Shown: positions 1-10,006 of the stretch, piece after piece
How the letters are laid out: each line of letters starts with the position of its first letter
Position numbering within the stretch: position 1 is the first letter of the stretch
Assembly: GCA_003216595.1 (NCBI GenBank)
Contig: QCIQ01000003.1
Location: 62,001 to 126,000 of the forward strand
Direction: 5' to 3'
Length of the DNA: 64,000 nucleotides
Source: Prochlorococcus sp. AG-402-M18
Lineage (GTDB): Bacteria; Cyanobacteriota; Cyanobacteriia; PCC-6307; Cyanobiaceae
The notes under the pieces: model-generated
What the model was told of the DNA's origin: nothing
Seen by the model: the letters and a program-made list of their open reading frames with translations, nothing else
Database searches by the model: none
Program-made: the position numbers and the translations under genes

Positions 1-561
1 AGTTAATTGACCTGCATTGGCAACTGTTGCCGAAAGAGCAACAAACTGAACTGATTTAGGACAATGAATAATTGATTCCTCCCACACTGTCCCTCTATGA
101 GCATCATTCATGTAATGACATTCATCAAGAACAACCGTTTCTATATCAAGTAGAGGGTCATCATTTCTATCTGCTGCTGCATATAGCATATTTCTAAAAA
201 TTTCAGTAGTCATAACAAGAATCGAAGCCTCTCTATTCAGGCTTAAATCACCTGTTAAAAGACCCACATTGCTTGAACCAAATTGATTCCTAAAGTCTCG
301 GAGTTTTTGGTTAGATAAAGCTTTTAAGGGGGTTGTATAAAACACCTTATTTCCATGAGAAATCGCTCTATAAATTGCATACTCCCCTATTAAGGTTTTT
401 CCTGATCCCGTAGGAGCACTAACAACTACAGAATGCCCTTGATTGAGTGAGTCAATTGCTTTAAGTTGAAACTCATCCAATGCAAAAGGAAAGATTTCCT
501 TTGGATTTAAATTGTTTTGGAGGATTTCGTTCTCAGACGTATCTCTTTCTGATGAAGTCAT
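1..561 (-). CDS. DEAD/DEAH-box (Ski2-like) helicase, N-terminal part, runs off the window
   Basis: Reverse-strand reading from ATG at 561 gives ...FALDEFQLKAIDSLNQGHSVVVSAPTGSGKTLIGEYAIYRAI...VVLDECHYMNDAHRGTVWEE...; Walker A and DECH motifs. Confidence 0.88.
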   Translation of the reverse strand, partial: MTSSERDTSENEILQNNLNPKEIFPFALDEFQLKAIDSLNQGHSVVVSAPTGSGKTLIGEYAIYRAISHGNKVFYTTPLKALSNQKLRDFRNQFGSSNVGLLTGDLSLNREASILVMTTEIFRNMLYAAADRNDDPLLDIETVVLDECHYMNDAHRGTVWEESIIHCPKSVQFVALSATVANAGQLT

Positions 562-687
562 TACTAAATCCTAGGGGAATATTCTATGACCACATGATTT
601 TTGATGTGGATACATAATAAAATCGAGAAACCAAAAAAATGTTAAGCCAACACCCAAATCTTTGAATTTAGAAAGCAAAATAACAAC

Positions 688-1830
688 ATGCCTGCAATCC
701 CTAACTCTAGAATTCGTAAATTAAGGACTTGGGTTCCAGGAAAAAGATCCTCAGAATTGATTGGTGTAGATGAAAATCAAAATCAAATAACGTTAATTGA
801 TCTAGCGAGTAATGACTATCTAGATCTGGCAAGGCATCCATTATTAATTGAGGCAGCTAGACAAAGCTTAGAAACTGATGGGGTTGGTTCTGGAGGATCA
901 AGGTTTATTACTGGTAGTAGAAATATTCATCAAAGACTTGAAACGAAGCTTGCCCAATGGCTTGATCGTGAGATTGTCCTAATTTACCCGAGTGGTTTTC
1001 AGGCTAATCTGGCTGCAGTTTTAGCACTCACTGATCGTCACACTCCTGTCATTTGTGATCGTTTGATACATCATTCTCTGCTCGTTGGAGTCAAAGCGAG
1101 TGGAGCAAAACTTATTAGATTCAAGCACAACAATTTATCTGAACTAGAAAGACTTTTAAAAAAATCCAGACAAAGCAATCCTCAAAAACAACCTTTAGTA
1201 ATTACTGAAAGCCTTTTTAGCATGGAGGGTACAACAGCACCAATAAAAGAAATTTCAAAGCTATGCATTAAGTATGATTCAAAGTTATTGATAGACGAAG
1301 CGCATGCTTTTGGCGTCATGGGTCCAGAAGGAAGAGGAGAGTCTTTTGGACTCAAAGAACCAATATCAATTATCAGTGGGACCTTTGGTAAAGCATTTGG
1401 CAGTGGGGGGGCATTTCTAGCAACAGACAAGATAACAGGAGAAAATTTAATACAAAACTGTGGTGCATTTCGCTATACAACTGCTTTGGCTCCTCCACTT
1501 TGTGCAAGTGCTTTAGCCGCATTAAATCTAATTGAAAGTAACCCTAACTGGGGTAGCGAACTAAAAGAGAAATCAAAAGCTTTAAGAGATAGATTAACTC
1601 AAATTGGGTGGCAACGGCCTGTTGGGGGAGGTCAAATAATCTCCATAATTCTAGGTTCAGACGAATTAGCCTTGGATTATCAGAAGAGGCTTGAGGCTCA
1701 ACGCCTTCTAACTGTTGCGATCCGTCCACCAACTGTTCCGGAAGGTAAATCTAGGCTCAGGTTAGTGATCAGGCGAAATACTCCCGTTCAGGCCTTCGAA
1801 AGACTTATCGAAGTTCTTAAAAACAAATGA
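688..1830 (+). CDS. bioF: 8-amino-7-oxononanoate synthase
   Basis: PLP aminotransferase family motifs (LASNDYLDLARHP, GSGGSRFITGS, DEAHAFGVMG, SGTFGKAFGS); first gene of a bio operon. Confidence 0.93.
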   Translation: MPAIPNSRIRKLRTWVPGKRSSELIGVDENQNQITLIDLASNDYLDLARHPLLIEAARQSLETDGVGSGGSRFITGSRNIHQRLETKLAQWLDREIVLIYPSGFQANLAAVLALTDRHTPVICDRLIHHSLLVGVKASGAKLIRFKHNNLSELERLLKKSRQSNPQKQPLVITESLFSMEGTTAPIKEISKLCIKYDSKLLIDEAHAFGVMGPEGRGESFGLKEPISIISGTFGKAFGSGGAFLATDKITGENLIQNCGAFRYTTALAPPLCASALAALNLIESNPNWGSELKEKSKALRDRLTQIGWQRPVGGGQIISIILGSDELALDYQKRLEAQRLLTVAIRPPTVPEGKSRLRLVIRRNTPVQAFERLIEVLKNK

Positions 1831-2555
1831 AAGAAATAATTGCCATGCATGGCTGGGCTGGCGATAGTCATCAATGGTCAACTTGGGAAAAGATATTCAA
1901 AAAATGTGATTGGGAATGGCAAACTTCTGAACGCGGATATAAAGAGATAAGTCCTCATACACCCAAATGGAATAATAACTCAAATCAATTCCATTTTAAA
2001 AGAGTTGCTATATGTCATTCGCTTGGCTCACATTTGATAGATAATGAAGTTTTACACTCAGCTACTCATATTGTATTAATCAATAGTTTTAGTCGTTTTA
2101 TTCCAATTAGCAAAGAGAGTCGCCCTATAAAACTGGCCCTCAACAGGATGATGAATGCAATTAATACACCTAATGAAGCAGCTATGTTAAGGAAATTTCA
2201 GATAAAAGCTTATAAACCCAATTACATAGATGTTAAATCATCCGTATCAAATCTCCTTCATATATCAGATTCAGGAAGGTTGAGACTAAAAAATGATTTA
2301 GAACTTCTTATGAATTCTGATTCTCTTCCAATTGGCTTAAAGAGTTCCACTAAAGTACTGATTGTTAACAGCGAACAAGACTATATTTTAGCTAATCAAA
2401 CAAAAGAAAAGCTAGCTGAAGATTTAATAAAACACTTAGAGACCAAACCCAAAATAATTAACCTTCAAGACGACGGGCATTCCATCACAAAAATTAAAAA
2501 TATCAAAAAAGTCAAACACTGGCTAGAATTTGATCATGCACAAAACATGGTCTAG
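1827..2555 (+). CDS. bioK: alpha/beta-hydrolase-like protein, candidate pimeloyl-ACP methyl ester esterase (BioK-like)
   Basis: HGWAGDSHQW oxyanion region, nucleophile elbow CHSLGSH, C-terminal DDGHS; 4-nt overlap with bioF, overlaps bioC. Confidence 0.72.
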   Translation: MKEIIAMHGWAGDSHQWSTWEKIFKKCDWEWQTSERGYKEISPHTPKWNNNSNQFHFKRVAICHSLGSHLIDNEVLHSATHIVLINSFSRFIPISKESRPIKLALNRMMNAINTPNEAAMLRKFQIKAYKPNYIDVKSSVSNLLHISDSGRLRLKNDLELLMNSDSLPIGLKSSTKVLIVNSEQDYILANQTKEKLAEDLIKHLETKPKIINLQDDGHSITKIKNIKKVKHWLEFDHAQNMV

Positions 2556-3291
2556 CCAAGTTAAAAAAAACTTTAACGAAGCTGCATTAAATTATAACGA
2601 ATCAGCATCAATTCAAAAAAATACTGCTTTAAAACTTGCAAAAATATGTTCTCATCATTCAATTGAACATGGACTATGGGTTGATCTTGGCACTGGCACT
2701 GGACTCCTCGCTAAATCATTAGAAGATCTACATCCAAACCAATATGTAGTGAGATTGGATAATTCTAAAAAGATGATTGATCAACATTCAGACAAGAGTG
2801 TTACGCAACTTTGGGATTTAAATAATGGGTTACCTAAGTGGTCTGAAAAACCAAATTTATTAGCTTCGAGTTTTGTTTTACATTGGCTTGATAATCCACC
2901 AAAAAAACTTAAGGAATGGTTGAATTCTTTAAGTGTAGATGGATGGATTGCTTTAGCAATCCCAATCAAGGGAAGTTTTCCAGAATGGTATGAAGCTGCA
3001 GAAAAGGCAGGATTGACATGTACGGCTCTTGATTTACCATCATACGACTCACTAATTAGAGTCGTTCCGAAAAAAAGTATTTTATATAATAAAATTGAAG
3101 TTATTAAACAAACAGCGTCGAAAGCGACTTCTTTATTAAAACCGATGATCAAGGTCGGAGCACAAAGTAGTCGGAAGGAACAATTAAGTGTTTCAGATTG
3201 GCGAAATCTATTGTCTTTTTGGCCAATTTCCAACAAGGATAAACAAGTAAGCCTTAGTTGGTCAATTCAGTTTTTATTAATCAAGCGATGA
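2530..3291 (+). CDS. bioC: malonyl-ACP O-methyltransferase
   Basis: SAM-binding motif VDLGTGTGLLAKSL; bio operon context. Confidence 0.85.
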   Translation: MIMHKTWSSQVKKNFNEAALNYNESASIQKNTALKLAKICSHHSIEHGLWVDLGTGTGLLAKSLEDLHPNQYVVRLDNSKKMIDQHSDKSVTQLWDLNNGLPKWSEKPNLLASSFVLHWLDNPPKKLKEWLNSLSVDGWIALAIPIKGSFPEWYEAAEKAGLTCTALDLPSYDSLIRVVPKKSILYNKIEVIKQTASKATSLLKPMIKVGAQSSRKEQLSVSDWRNLLSFWPISNKDKQVSLSWSIQFLLIKR

Positions 3292-3938
3292 GTACTTCCA
3301 AAAAAAGAATTATTATTTGTGGTACAGATACAGATGTAGGTAAAACGATAGTAAGTGGTTTTTTCGTCCAAGGTCTTAAAGGTATTTACTGGAAACCCAT
3401 TCAAAGTGGAACAGAGGAAGGGACAGATACCAAAACTGTTTGCAATCTCTTAAATCTTGAACCCAACCGCTATCTTTCTGAAAGATATAAATTCAAGGCT
3501 CCTGTCTCTCCTCATTGGGCTGCCGAACAAGAGTCTGGTTTTATTGAACCAAGCAATTTAAAATTACCTGACTTAGATGAATTAATAATCATTGAGACTG
3601 CAGGTGGATTAATGGTTCCTTTAAATCGGGATTGGCTACAAATAGACCAATTAAAGGTTTGGGGGGCACCAATAATTCTTGTGGCCAGGACCGGTCTTGG
3701 CACTCTCAATCACACCTTATTAAGTCTAGAAGCCTTGAAACATAGAAATTTAGATGTATTAGGAATAGTATTAAACGGCCCTCCACACAAAGACAATCCG
3801 AAGACTCTAGAACAATTTGGAGATACTAAAATTCTTGCAAGTCTTCCTATCTTTGACGAAGTCAACGCAAAAGTACTTTCACAAGAGTGGAATAAACAGC
3901 AATTAGATCAAAAGCTTAAAAAATACATTCGAAAATAA
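3288..3938 (+). CDS. bioD: dethiobiotin synthetase
   Basis: IIICGTDTDVGKTIVSGFF P-loop; ATGA overlap with bioC; start set at ATG 3288 rather than 3258. Confidence 0.92.
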   Translation: MSTSKKRIIICGTDTDVGKTIVSGFFVQGLKGIYWKPIQSGTEEGTDTKTVCNLLNLEPNRYLSERYKFKAPVSPHWAAEQESGFIEPSNLKLPDLDELIIIETAGGLMVPLNRDWLQIDQLKVWGAPIILVARTGLGTLNHTLLSLEALKHRNLDVLGIVLNGPPHKDNPKTLEQFGDTKILASLPIFDEVNAKVLSQEWNKQQLDQKLKKYIRK

Positions 3939-4013
3939 AATTTTATTTTTTTCTTAATCAAAAGATTATTTTGACTTCAATCAAGTTAAATGAAATAAGA
4001 GAGAAAACTAAAT

Positions 4014-5315
4014 TTGATGAATGAGAAAGAAAATTCTAATCAAACTATTCAGAATCCTCATATATGGCCACCATTCACACAACTTACATCCTCTAAGCCT
4101 CAATTATTGGTAGAAAAAGCCAAAGGTGCCCTTTTATTTCCTAAAGACAGAGATCCAATAATCGATGGCATAAGTAGCTGGTGGGTCACTCTTCATGGTC
4201 ATGCAAATGAATATATTGCTAAGGCTATCGCAACGCAAGCAGAGCAATTAGAACAAATTATTTTTGCAGATTTTACACACCCTCAAGCTGAGCTATTAGC
4301 TAATCGACTAAGTAAATTAACAGGTCTTGAAAAGTTATTCTTTTCAGATAATGGCTCTACAGCAGTAGAAGTGGCTTTAAAAATGGCTCGTCAATGGTGG
4401 AAAAATAAAGGTGACAATAGATCTCAAATCATTGCATTCGAAGGTGCCTACCATGGAGATACATTTGGAGCAATGGCAGTAGGCGAACGAAATATATTTA
4501 GCGAGCCTTTTGATCAAATGCTATTTCCTGTTAGCAGAGTCCCTTGGCCTGAGACATGGTGGGGTGATGAAGATTTTGAAAGAAGAGAAAAGGAGGTTTT
4601 AGAGACCCTTGATCGGCTCTTGAAGACACCAACTATTGCCGTGATTCTTGAGCCATTAGTTCAAGGGGCCGGAGGGATGCGAATGGTGCGTTCAGGTTTT
4701 TTAGTAGAAGTCGAAAAAAGAATTCGCCAGGCTAATTCTTTACTTATTACAGATGAAGTCTTGACTGGCTTTGGGAGGTGTGGGGAACTATTCGCTTTTC
4801 AAAGAGCAGGATTAAAACCAGACCTTATATCACTCTCAAAAGGGTTAACCGGTGGATTCCTTCCAATGGGAGTTACTATGTCCAGCAAAAGGATTTCTGA
4901 AGGTTTCCTTGGAGAAGATCCTAAACAAACTTTCTGGCATGGTCATAGTTTCACTGCTAACCCCTTAGGCTGCGCAGCTGCAAATGCAAGCTTAGATCTT
5001 TTAGAAAACTCCCCTCAAAAATATTTGAATTTTGAGTCACGTCATCTACCTCATCTCCAAAAAATAGTTAAAGATCCAAGAATTGAATGTCCAAGAATTA
5101 CAGGAACCATTGCTGCTTTTAATATTAAAGTGAAAGGTAAAAAAGGGTATTTAAGTTCCGTTGGAAAAATCATGAAAGCGAGTGCATTGAGTGTTGGTGT
5201 TTTCATTAGGCCATTAGGAGATGTAGTTTATCTAATGCCACCACTGTGTATCACCGATGAAGAACTAGAAAAATGCTATTTTGGAATCCAAGAGGGCTTA
5301 AATTCTCTATCTTAG
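4014..5315 (+). CDS. bioA: adenosylmethionine-8-amino-7-oxononanoate aminotransferase
   Basis: IWPPFTQL, GAYHGDTFGAMAVG, LITDEVLTGFGR, LSKGLTGGFLPMG. Confidence 0.94.
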   Translation: MMNEKENSNQTIQNPHIWPPFTQLTSSKPQLLVEKAKGALLFPKDRDPIIDGISSWWVTLHGHANEYIAKAIATQAEQLEQIIFADFTHPQAELLANRLSKLTGLEKLFFSDNGSTAVEVALKMARQWWKNKGDNRSQIIAFEGAYHGDTFGAMAVGERNIFSEPFDQMLFPVSRVPWPETWWGDEDFERREKEVLETLDRLLKTPTIAVILEPLVQGAGGMRMVRSGFLVEVEKRIRQANSLLITDEVLTGFGRCGELFAFQRAGLKPDLISLSKGLTGGFLPMGVTMSSKRISEGFLGEDPKQTFWHGHSFTANPLGCAAANASLDLLENSPQKYLNFESRHLPHLQKIVKDPRIECPRITGTIAAFNIKVKGKKGYLSSVGKIMKASALSVGVFIRPLGDVVYLMPPLCITDEELEKCYFGIQEGLNSLS

Positions 5316-5373
5316 AATTTTTTCTTACCAAGGTTCTAAGCACTTAGGTATATAACTTTTTCTGAAGTTAAAT

Positions 5374-5814
5374 TTACATCAACCAACTTGGAATAAAATT
5401 CAAGTTTCCGCCTCTTAAAAAAGCAATAAACACTCCTAAAACCAGGCTCAAAAAAATGGAAGTTATTAAAAGAAGAAGCGAGAACAGTTCTCCTCCTGAT
5501 AATGATCGCCTTACTCCTATCGATTTAGAAAATTGTACAGATTGTATATTATTTAAATAAGGTTCATTTTTCTGACTTATCAGATTATTCTCTTTTTCTA
5601 AAAATAAGTCATAGTTTGCCCTTAAGACAGGATCACTTAATAAATCATAAGCCTCACAAACATTTTGAAATTGCCTTGTCGCTTCATCACTTGGCAAAGG
5701 TGTCGTATCCGGATGAAGTTGCTTACTTAATTGATGGAAAGCTTTTCTAAGCTCTGCATTATTAGCAGAGCTAGAAACACCAAGCAGTTCGTAACAATTA
5801 GGGGAAAGAGTCAA
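5374..5814 (-). CDS. DnaJ-domain protein with C-terminal transmembrane segment
   Basis: NCYELLGVSSSANNAELRKAFHQLSKQLHPDTTP: J-domain with HPD; hydrophobic C-terminus. Confidence 0.88.
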   Translation of the reverse strand: MTLSPNCYELLGVSSSANNAELRKAFHQLSKQLHPDTTPLPSDEATRQFQNVCEAYDLLSDPVLRANYDLFLEKENNLISQKNEPYLNNIQSVQFSKSIGVRRSLSGGELFSLLLLITSIFLSLVLGVFIAFLRGGNLNFIPSWLM

Positions 5815-5836
5815 CTAAAGAAAATATGATCTAAGA

Positions 5837-6640
5837 ATGTATAGATTTTATCTAAATATCTCAGGACTGACTATTTCAAAAAAACAATTCAAAATGTCTA
5901 CTGATAAAAGCAACAAAAAAGCAAATCATCTCATGATATGGAATGAGCTTAAATGGGTTCCAAGTGAAAAACAATTAGCTCAATTTATCCATTTGCAAGA
6001 GTTACTTAAAGAATGGAATAAGAAAACCAACCTTACTCGTCTGGTAGATGGAGATGATTTCTGGACTGCACAAGTATGTGACAGCTTGTTGCCACTGCAT
6101 GAAGAACTTCAATACCCTGAACTTTCTCATAAATATATAGATATTGGTTCTGGCTGTGGATTTCCTGGTATGGCCATAGCAATAGCAATGCCAAATTCAA
6201 ATATTACTCTTTTAGATTCTTCAAGTAAAAAAACGACTTTTCTGAAAGAAGTTTCTAAAGAAATTGGATTGAATTCTCGTATAACAGTCGTAACTGAACG
6301 AGCTGAGACAGCCGGAAGGGATCAAATCCTTCGAAGTAATTTTGACTATGCCATTGCAAGAGCAGTTGCGTCTGCAAATGTAGTAGCAGAATATCTCGTG
6401 CCTTTTTTAAATTCGACAGGTCAAGCGCTCATATTTAAAGGAGGCTGGAGTGAAGCAGAGCAACAAATACTAAAAAAAGCTTTAATTAAACTAAATGCAG
6501 AGATCCAACGAACGCATAGATTCGTACTCCCTAATAACCGCGGTATTAGGAATATAATTAGGATTAGTTCTATTAATAAATGTCCTAATCAATATCCAAG
6601 ACCAATTGGCAAACCAAAAAAACAGCCTTTAGGTTACTAA
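5837..6640 (+). CDS. rsmG: 16S rRNA (guanine527-N7)-methyltransferase (true start may be the internal ATG at 5894)
   Basis: WNKKTNLTRL, YIDIGSGCGFPGMAIAIAMP, RAETAGRD. Confidence 0.9.
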   Translation: MYRFYLNISGLTISKKQFKMSTDKSNKKANHLMIWNELKWVPSEKQLAQFIHLQELLKEWNKKTNLTRLVDGDDFWTAQVCDSLLPLHEELQYPELSHKYIDIGSGCGFPGMAIAIAMPNSNITLLDSSSKKTTFLKEVSKEIGLNSRITVVTERAETAGRDQILRSNFDYAIARAVASANVVAEYLVPFLNSTGQALIFKGGWSEAEQQILKKALIKLNAEIQRTHRFVLPNNRGIRNIIRISSINKCPNQYPRPIGKPKKQPLGY

Positions 6641-7863
6641 ATTCCCCATAATCTATCTCTTCTTTCTCCACCCAATCTGTCTTTCAATTTTCTAAGTATA
6701 AAAAGTATTTCAGAACTCCACGGGCTATTAATCAAGACTTTTTTCAAGTCATCCTCGCTCACTTCACAATCCAAACAATCTGCGTTTGAACCTGGGAACC
6801 AATGTCCTCCTCTACCTAAAAGACCATAACGATCTTTAGCAAAGTTTTCCATATCCCAAGCCTCTAATAAATTATTTAGCCATAGCAAAATAGGTATATT
6901 AATCTCTCCTGGAGTTTGGTGCCAACTAGGTAAACCTATCTTCCAAGTAGTCAACCATGACTCTCCAAGCGACTTATATGAGGCATTAACTAATCTTTTT
7001 TCTATAGCATTAATCAAACCATGCATTATATCCATTTTAGAGATTGCACTTAAATGAATATCTAGATCTTCAGGCTTTGATGCTCCAACACTTAATGTAT
7101 GGATTCTTTTATCCCTCAAACAAAACAGATCATTAAATTCTATTGGATGCAGAGGACTACATAAATCTAAAAGTTTCAATGACGGTGTATGTAAGTGACC
7201 TCCCTTATCAGTAGGACTTATAATAAAAACCCCCATATCATTAGAATTCGCTGCTTGTAAGGCTCTTTCGTTTTCCTGACGTATAAAATACCAATGCAAA
7301 TTAACATAATCAAAAAGTCCTGTTTCAATTGTTTTAATGATCAGATCAACGTTTGCATGAGTTGAGAATCCAACATGACCAACAAGACCATCTTTTTGCC
7401 ATTGCCGAACAATATGTAGACATCCATTAGGACGAATAGTCATATCTAAGTGCTCAGGGATATTGATACCATGAATAGCTAATAAATCAATTTTTTTGGA
7501 ACCTAATCTACTCATACTTAACTCAAGTTCCTGCTCAAATATCGAAGGGTCATTATTTGGTGGGATCTTTGTTTGCAATATTCTTTTTGGGTCATCTACT
7601 TGACCAAAGGCCCACCCTAGCTGGCGCTCTGATGTTCCATAATGACGAGCAGTTTCTATATGATGCATACCTTTTTGAGACGCATGCTGAATAGTTTTTC
7701 TCAAGATGTCTTGTTGTTGATTATCAATCTCTTTAGGATCTAAATCCTTCCAGCTTTGTTGAAAGCGCATCCCGCCAAGAGATAAGACTGGCATCTGAAT
7801 CTCTGTTCGACCAAATCTTCTTCTAGGGATTGAATTGTTTTTACTATCTTTAATTATTGACAC
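6637..7863 (-). CDS. aldo/keto reductase family protein
   Basis: RRRFGRTEIQMPVLSLGGMRF, HHIETARHYGTSERQLG, LGSKKIDLLAIHG; C-terminal Cys pair CLDCE. Confidence 0.88.
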   Translation of the reverse strand: MSIIKDSKNNSIPRRRFGRTEIQMPVLSLGGMRFQQSWKDLDPKEIDNQQQDILRKTIQHASQKGMHHIETARHYGTSERQLGWAFGQVDDPKRILQTKIPPNNDPSIFEQELELSMSRLGSKKIDLLAIHGINIPEHLDMTIRPNGCLHIVRQWQKDGLVGHVGFSTHANVDLIIKTIETGLFDYVNLHWYFIRQENERALQAANSNDMGVFIISPTDKGGHLHTPSLKLLDLCSPLHPIEFNDLFCLRDKRIHTLSVGASKPEDLDIHLSAISKMDIMHGLINAIEKRLVNASYKSLGESWLTTWKIGLPSWHQTPGEINIPILLWLNNLLEAWDMENFAKDRYGLLGRGGHWFPGSNADCLDCEVSEDDLKKVLINSPWSSEILFILRKLKDRLGGERRDRLWGI

Positions 7864-7878
7864 TTCTATATTTCAAAA

Positions 7879-8298
7879 TCAAGTAACTGGTGGTAAACCT
7901 AAATTCCTAAAATGATGATTTTTTATAACTTCTTCCAATTTAATTAAGTCTTCAAAAGAAACCCAATCTATGCAATCGACAGGGCAGGTATCTATTGCTT
8001 CTTGTATTAATTCATCACTATCTCCATCTTGTCTAAACGCTCTTGCTCTACCTTGTTCAGGCTCCATTGCAAAAGTGTTAGTAGCAACTGAACTGCAGTA
8101 TGTACAGCCAATACATTTCCTCTCATCAACCCAAACGGCTTTTTCCCTTAACTTCCCTCCAAGGACTGGATCTCTACCGCTAAGCTCAAAATCTTCATTA
8201 TTAGCTGCTTCGTATGCAACATTTGGATCATAAATATCATTTGAAGGGTGATATTCAATAGACCTGGTTTCAAAAGCAGCTCTAGGATCAAAAGTCAA
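7879..8298 (-). CDS. 4Fe-4S ferredoxin-like protein
   Basis: CIGCTYCSSVATNTF...DTCPVDCIDWV. Confidence 0.85.
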   Translation of the reverse strand: MTFDPRAAFETRSIEYHPSNDIYDPNVAYEAANNEDFELSGRDPVLGGKLREKAVWVDERKCIGCTYCSSVATNTFAMEPEQGRARAFRQDGDSDELIQEAIDTCPVDCIDWVSFEDLIKLEEVIKNHHFRNLGLPPVT

Positions 8299-8312
8299 TT
8301 TTCAAAACAATC

Positions 8313-8705
8313 TTAGGAATCCCAACGAGTAACTACTAATTCTATTGATCCATCTAAATTTTGCTTTTGCTCAGACACTTGAAATCCTTCCTGAGCAGTT
8401 GAATCAAGAACAGTGTTTAGAGCATAACGTTGAGTGACCTGAGCTAAAAATCTCTCAATTGGTATTGATTGTTTCCAGAGATCCAGATCAGTTACAAGTT
8501 CATATGATTTTGAGCCTTCATTCCAACGAAATCCAATATCTGCTCCCTTACTCATCTCAACAGTCATTTGAGCTTTTACAGTTTGACCTCTATAGCCTCT
8601 AACTAGATTTTCACCTTCGTTGGGAACATACCCTAAGTCAATTAGAGCCTGTTTAAGGAACTCTTTCTTACGAAGTTGAGTTTTAACTGTGCTGAAATGT
8701 GACAT
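8313..8705 (-). CDS. DUF1257 / Ycf35-type protein
   Basis: SHFSTVKTQLRKKEFLKQALIDLGY...; abuts DUF2997-like ORF and ferredoxin. Confidence 0.82.
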   Translation of the reverse strand: MSHFSTVKTQLRKKEFLKQALIDLGYVPNEGENLVRGYRGQTVKAQMTVEMSKGADIGFRWNEGSKSYELVTDLDLWKQSIPIERFLAQVTQRYALNTVLDSTAQEGFQVSEQKQNLDGSIELVVTRWDS

Positions 8706-8908
8706 CAGTAAATTTCTGCGGAAATAGTCTGTTTTTGAACGTTTTCGCGAAGGAAGGTATCAGAGGTTGGCTCTCTCCTTTCAACGGTGCCTAAGGCATC
8801 CTCAAGCTTCTCAGTTAAATCAATACATGCCTCTCCAACAAGACCTTCAACGGTTTCTTCAACACGTCCATCTTGTCGGATTTTAAAGCGCAATGTGCGT
8901 TGTGGCAT
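8705..8908 (-). CDS. DUF2997-like small protein
   Basis: TLRFKIRQDGRVEETVEGLVGEACIDLTEKLEDALG; coupled to Ycf35-like gene. Confidence 0.75.
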   Translation of the reverse strand: MPQRTLRFKIRQDGRVEETVEGLVGEACIDLTEKLEDALGTVERREPTSDTFLRENVQKQTISAEIY

Positions 8909-8998
8909 GAAATTGAAGCCCCTAAGTCAAGCATGATATAGAAAAAAACTCTAGAAACGCGAATTATTAATTACAACGAATTGTTTTTGTACCAAAAA

Positions 8999-9808
8999 TT
9001 AAACCAATTGCCCATCATCAATTAAGGATTTTAATTTTTTTTGTACCTCTGGATTATCCAATTGCTCCAAAGCTGTCCTTGCTTCATACCTAACTGAAGG
9101 CTCTCTATCATTTAATAAAACAGAAATAAAAGTCTCTACTATTTGAGTTTGGATTTCCGCACTCAAAAGGGCATAAAGGCGGCCTAGGGACCAAATACAG
9201 TTACTTCGAACTATTGGTTCACCATCTACTTGCAAACTTTCAAGTAATTGATTCGCAGCTGGGGGAGAACTCTCTACTGAATTTAGTCCAACCTCTGCTA
9301 GAGAGCTTGATGCCCACAATCTCACGGCAGCGACATCTTGTTTTAATGCATTAATCAGAGGTTCAAGAACTGGAGCGTCAGGGTAATTTCCGAGACTCCA
9401 TGCAGTAGCTTTTCGAACATAGGCGTTACTATCAAACCTCAATAAATGCAATAAAAGATCAATAGCTTTTGGACAAGGATTTCTACCTAAAGCATAAACA
9501 GCACTCATCCTGACTACAGGAGAAGGCTCGTCAAGTAAAGGTAATAAGAATGGAAGAGCTCTAGGGTCTCTATGCTCGCAAAAGACTCTTAAGCCCTGAA
9601 GTCTCTCATTATTACCAGATTGCAGCCATTTCAACGCAAGATCACATTCTTTTGATGAATTCCCTTGATCTCCATCAATTTTATCCAATTCAATTTCATC
9701 TAAAGGATCTCCTGCCAATTGAGCAGCTAATTCTCTAGCTAAAAGATCAGGGTCTATAGCCAAATTAGCTAACCCTTTTTCACTTAATTTTTGATTTTCA
9801 TCATTCAT
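8999..9808 (-). CDS. HEAT-repeat / PBS-lyase-like repeat protein
   Basis: Repeated helical units DPRALPFLLPLLDEPSPVVRMSAVYALGR / DSNAYVRKATAWSLGNYPD / DREPSVRYEARTALEQL. Confidence 0.85.
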   Translation of the reverse strand: MNDENQKLSEKGLANLAIDPDLLARELAAQLAGDPLDEIELDKIDGDQGNSSKECDLALKWLQSGNNERLQGLRVFCEHRDPRALPFLLPLLDEPSPVVRMSAVYALGRNPCPKAIDLLLHLLRFDSNAYVRKATAWSLGNYPDAPVLEPLINALKQDVAAVRLWASSSLAEVGLNSVESSPPAANQLLESLQVDGEPIVRSNCIWSLGRLYALLSAEIQTQIVETFISVLLNDREPSVRYEARTALEQLDNPEVQKKLKSLIDDGQLV

Positions 9809-9831
9809 AGCTCTGACAGAAGAAGAGCAAA

Positions 9832-9957
9832 TTAATTAATTGGTGCTGGTGCAAGCATATCCCCGGGAAGCCATATCCGAGCGCTGACGGCGAACAAAGC
9901 AACAACAAAAAGAGCAACAATTAAAATAGGAAAAAGAGTTGTTCGTAAAAAAACCAA
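9832..9957 (-). CDS. small single-TM protein, possible TTG start (not in ORF track)
   Basis: Reverse-strand reading LVFLRTTLFPILIVALFVVALFAVSARIWLPGDMLAPAPIN*; one TM helix plus a proline-rich tail; no ATG. Confidence 0.5.
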   Translation of the reverse strand: MVFLRTTLFPILIVALFVVALFAVSARIWLPGDMLAPAPIN

Positions 9958-10006
9958 AATTAAAACTAGTTAGAGTTCTATTCTGCTCTAAATTTTGACC
10001 ATTTGG

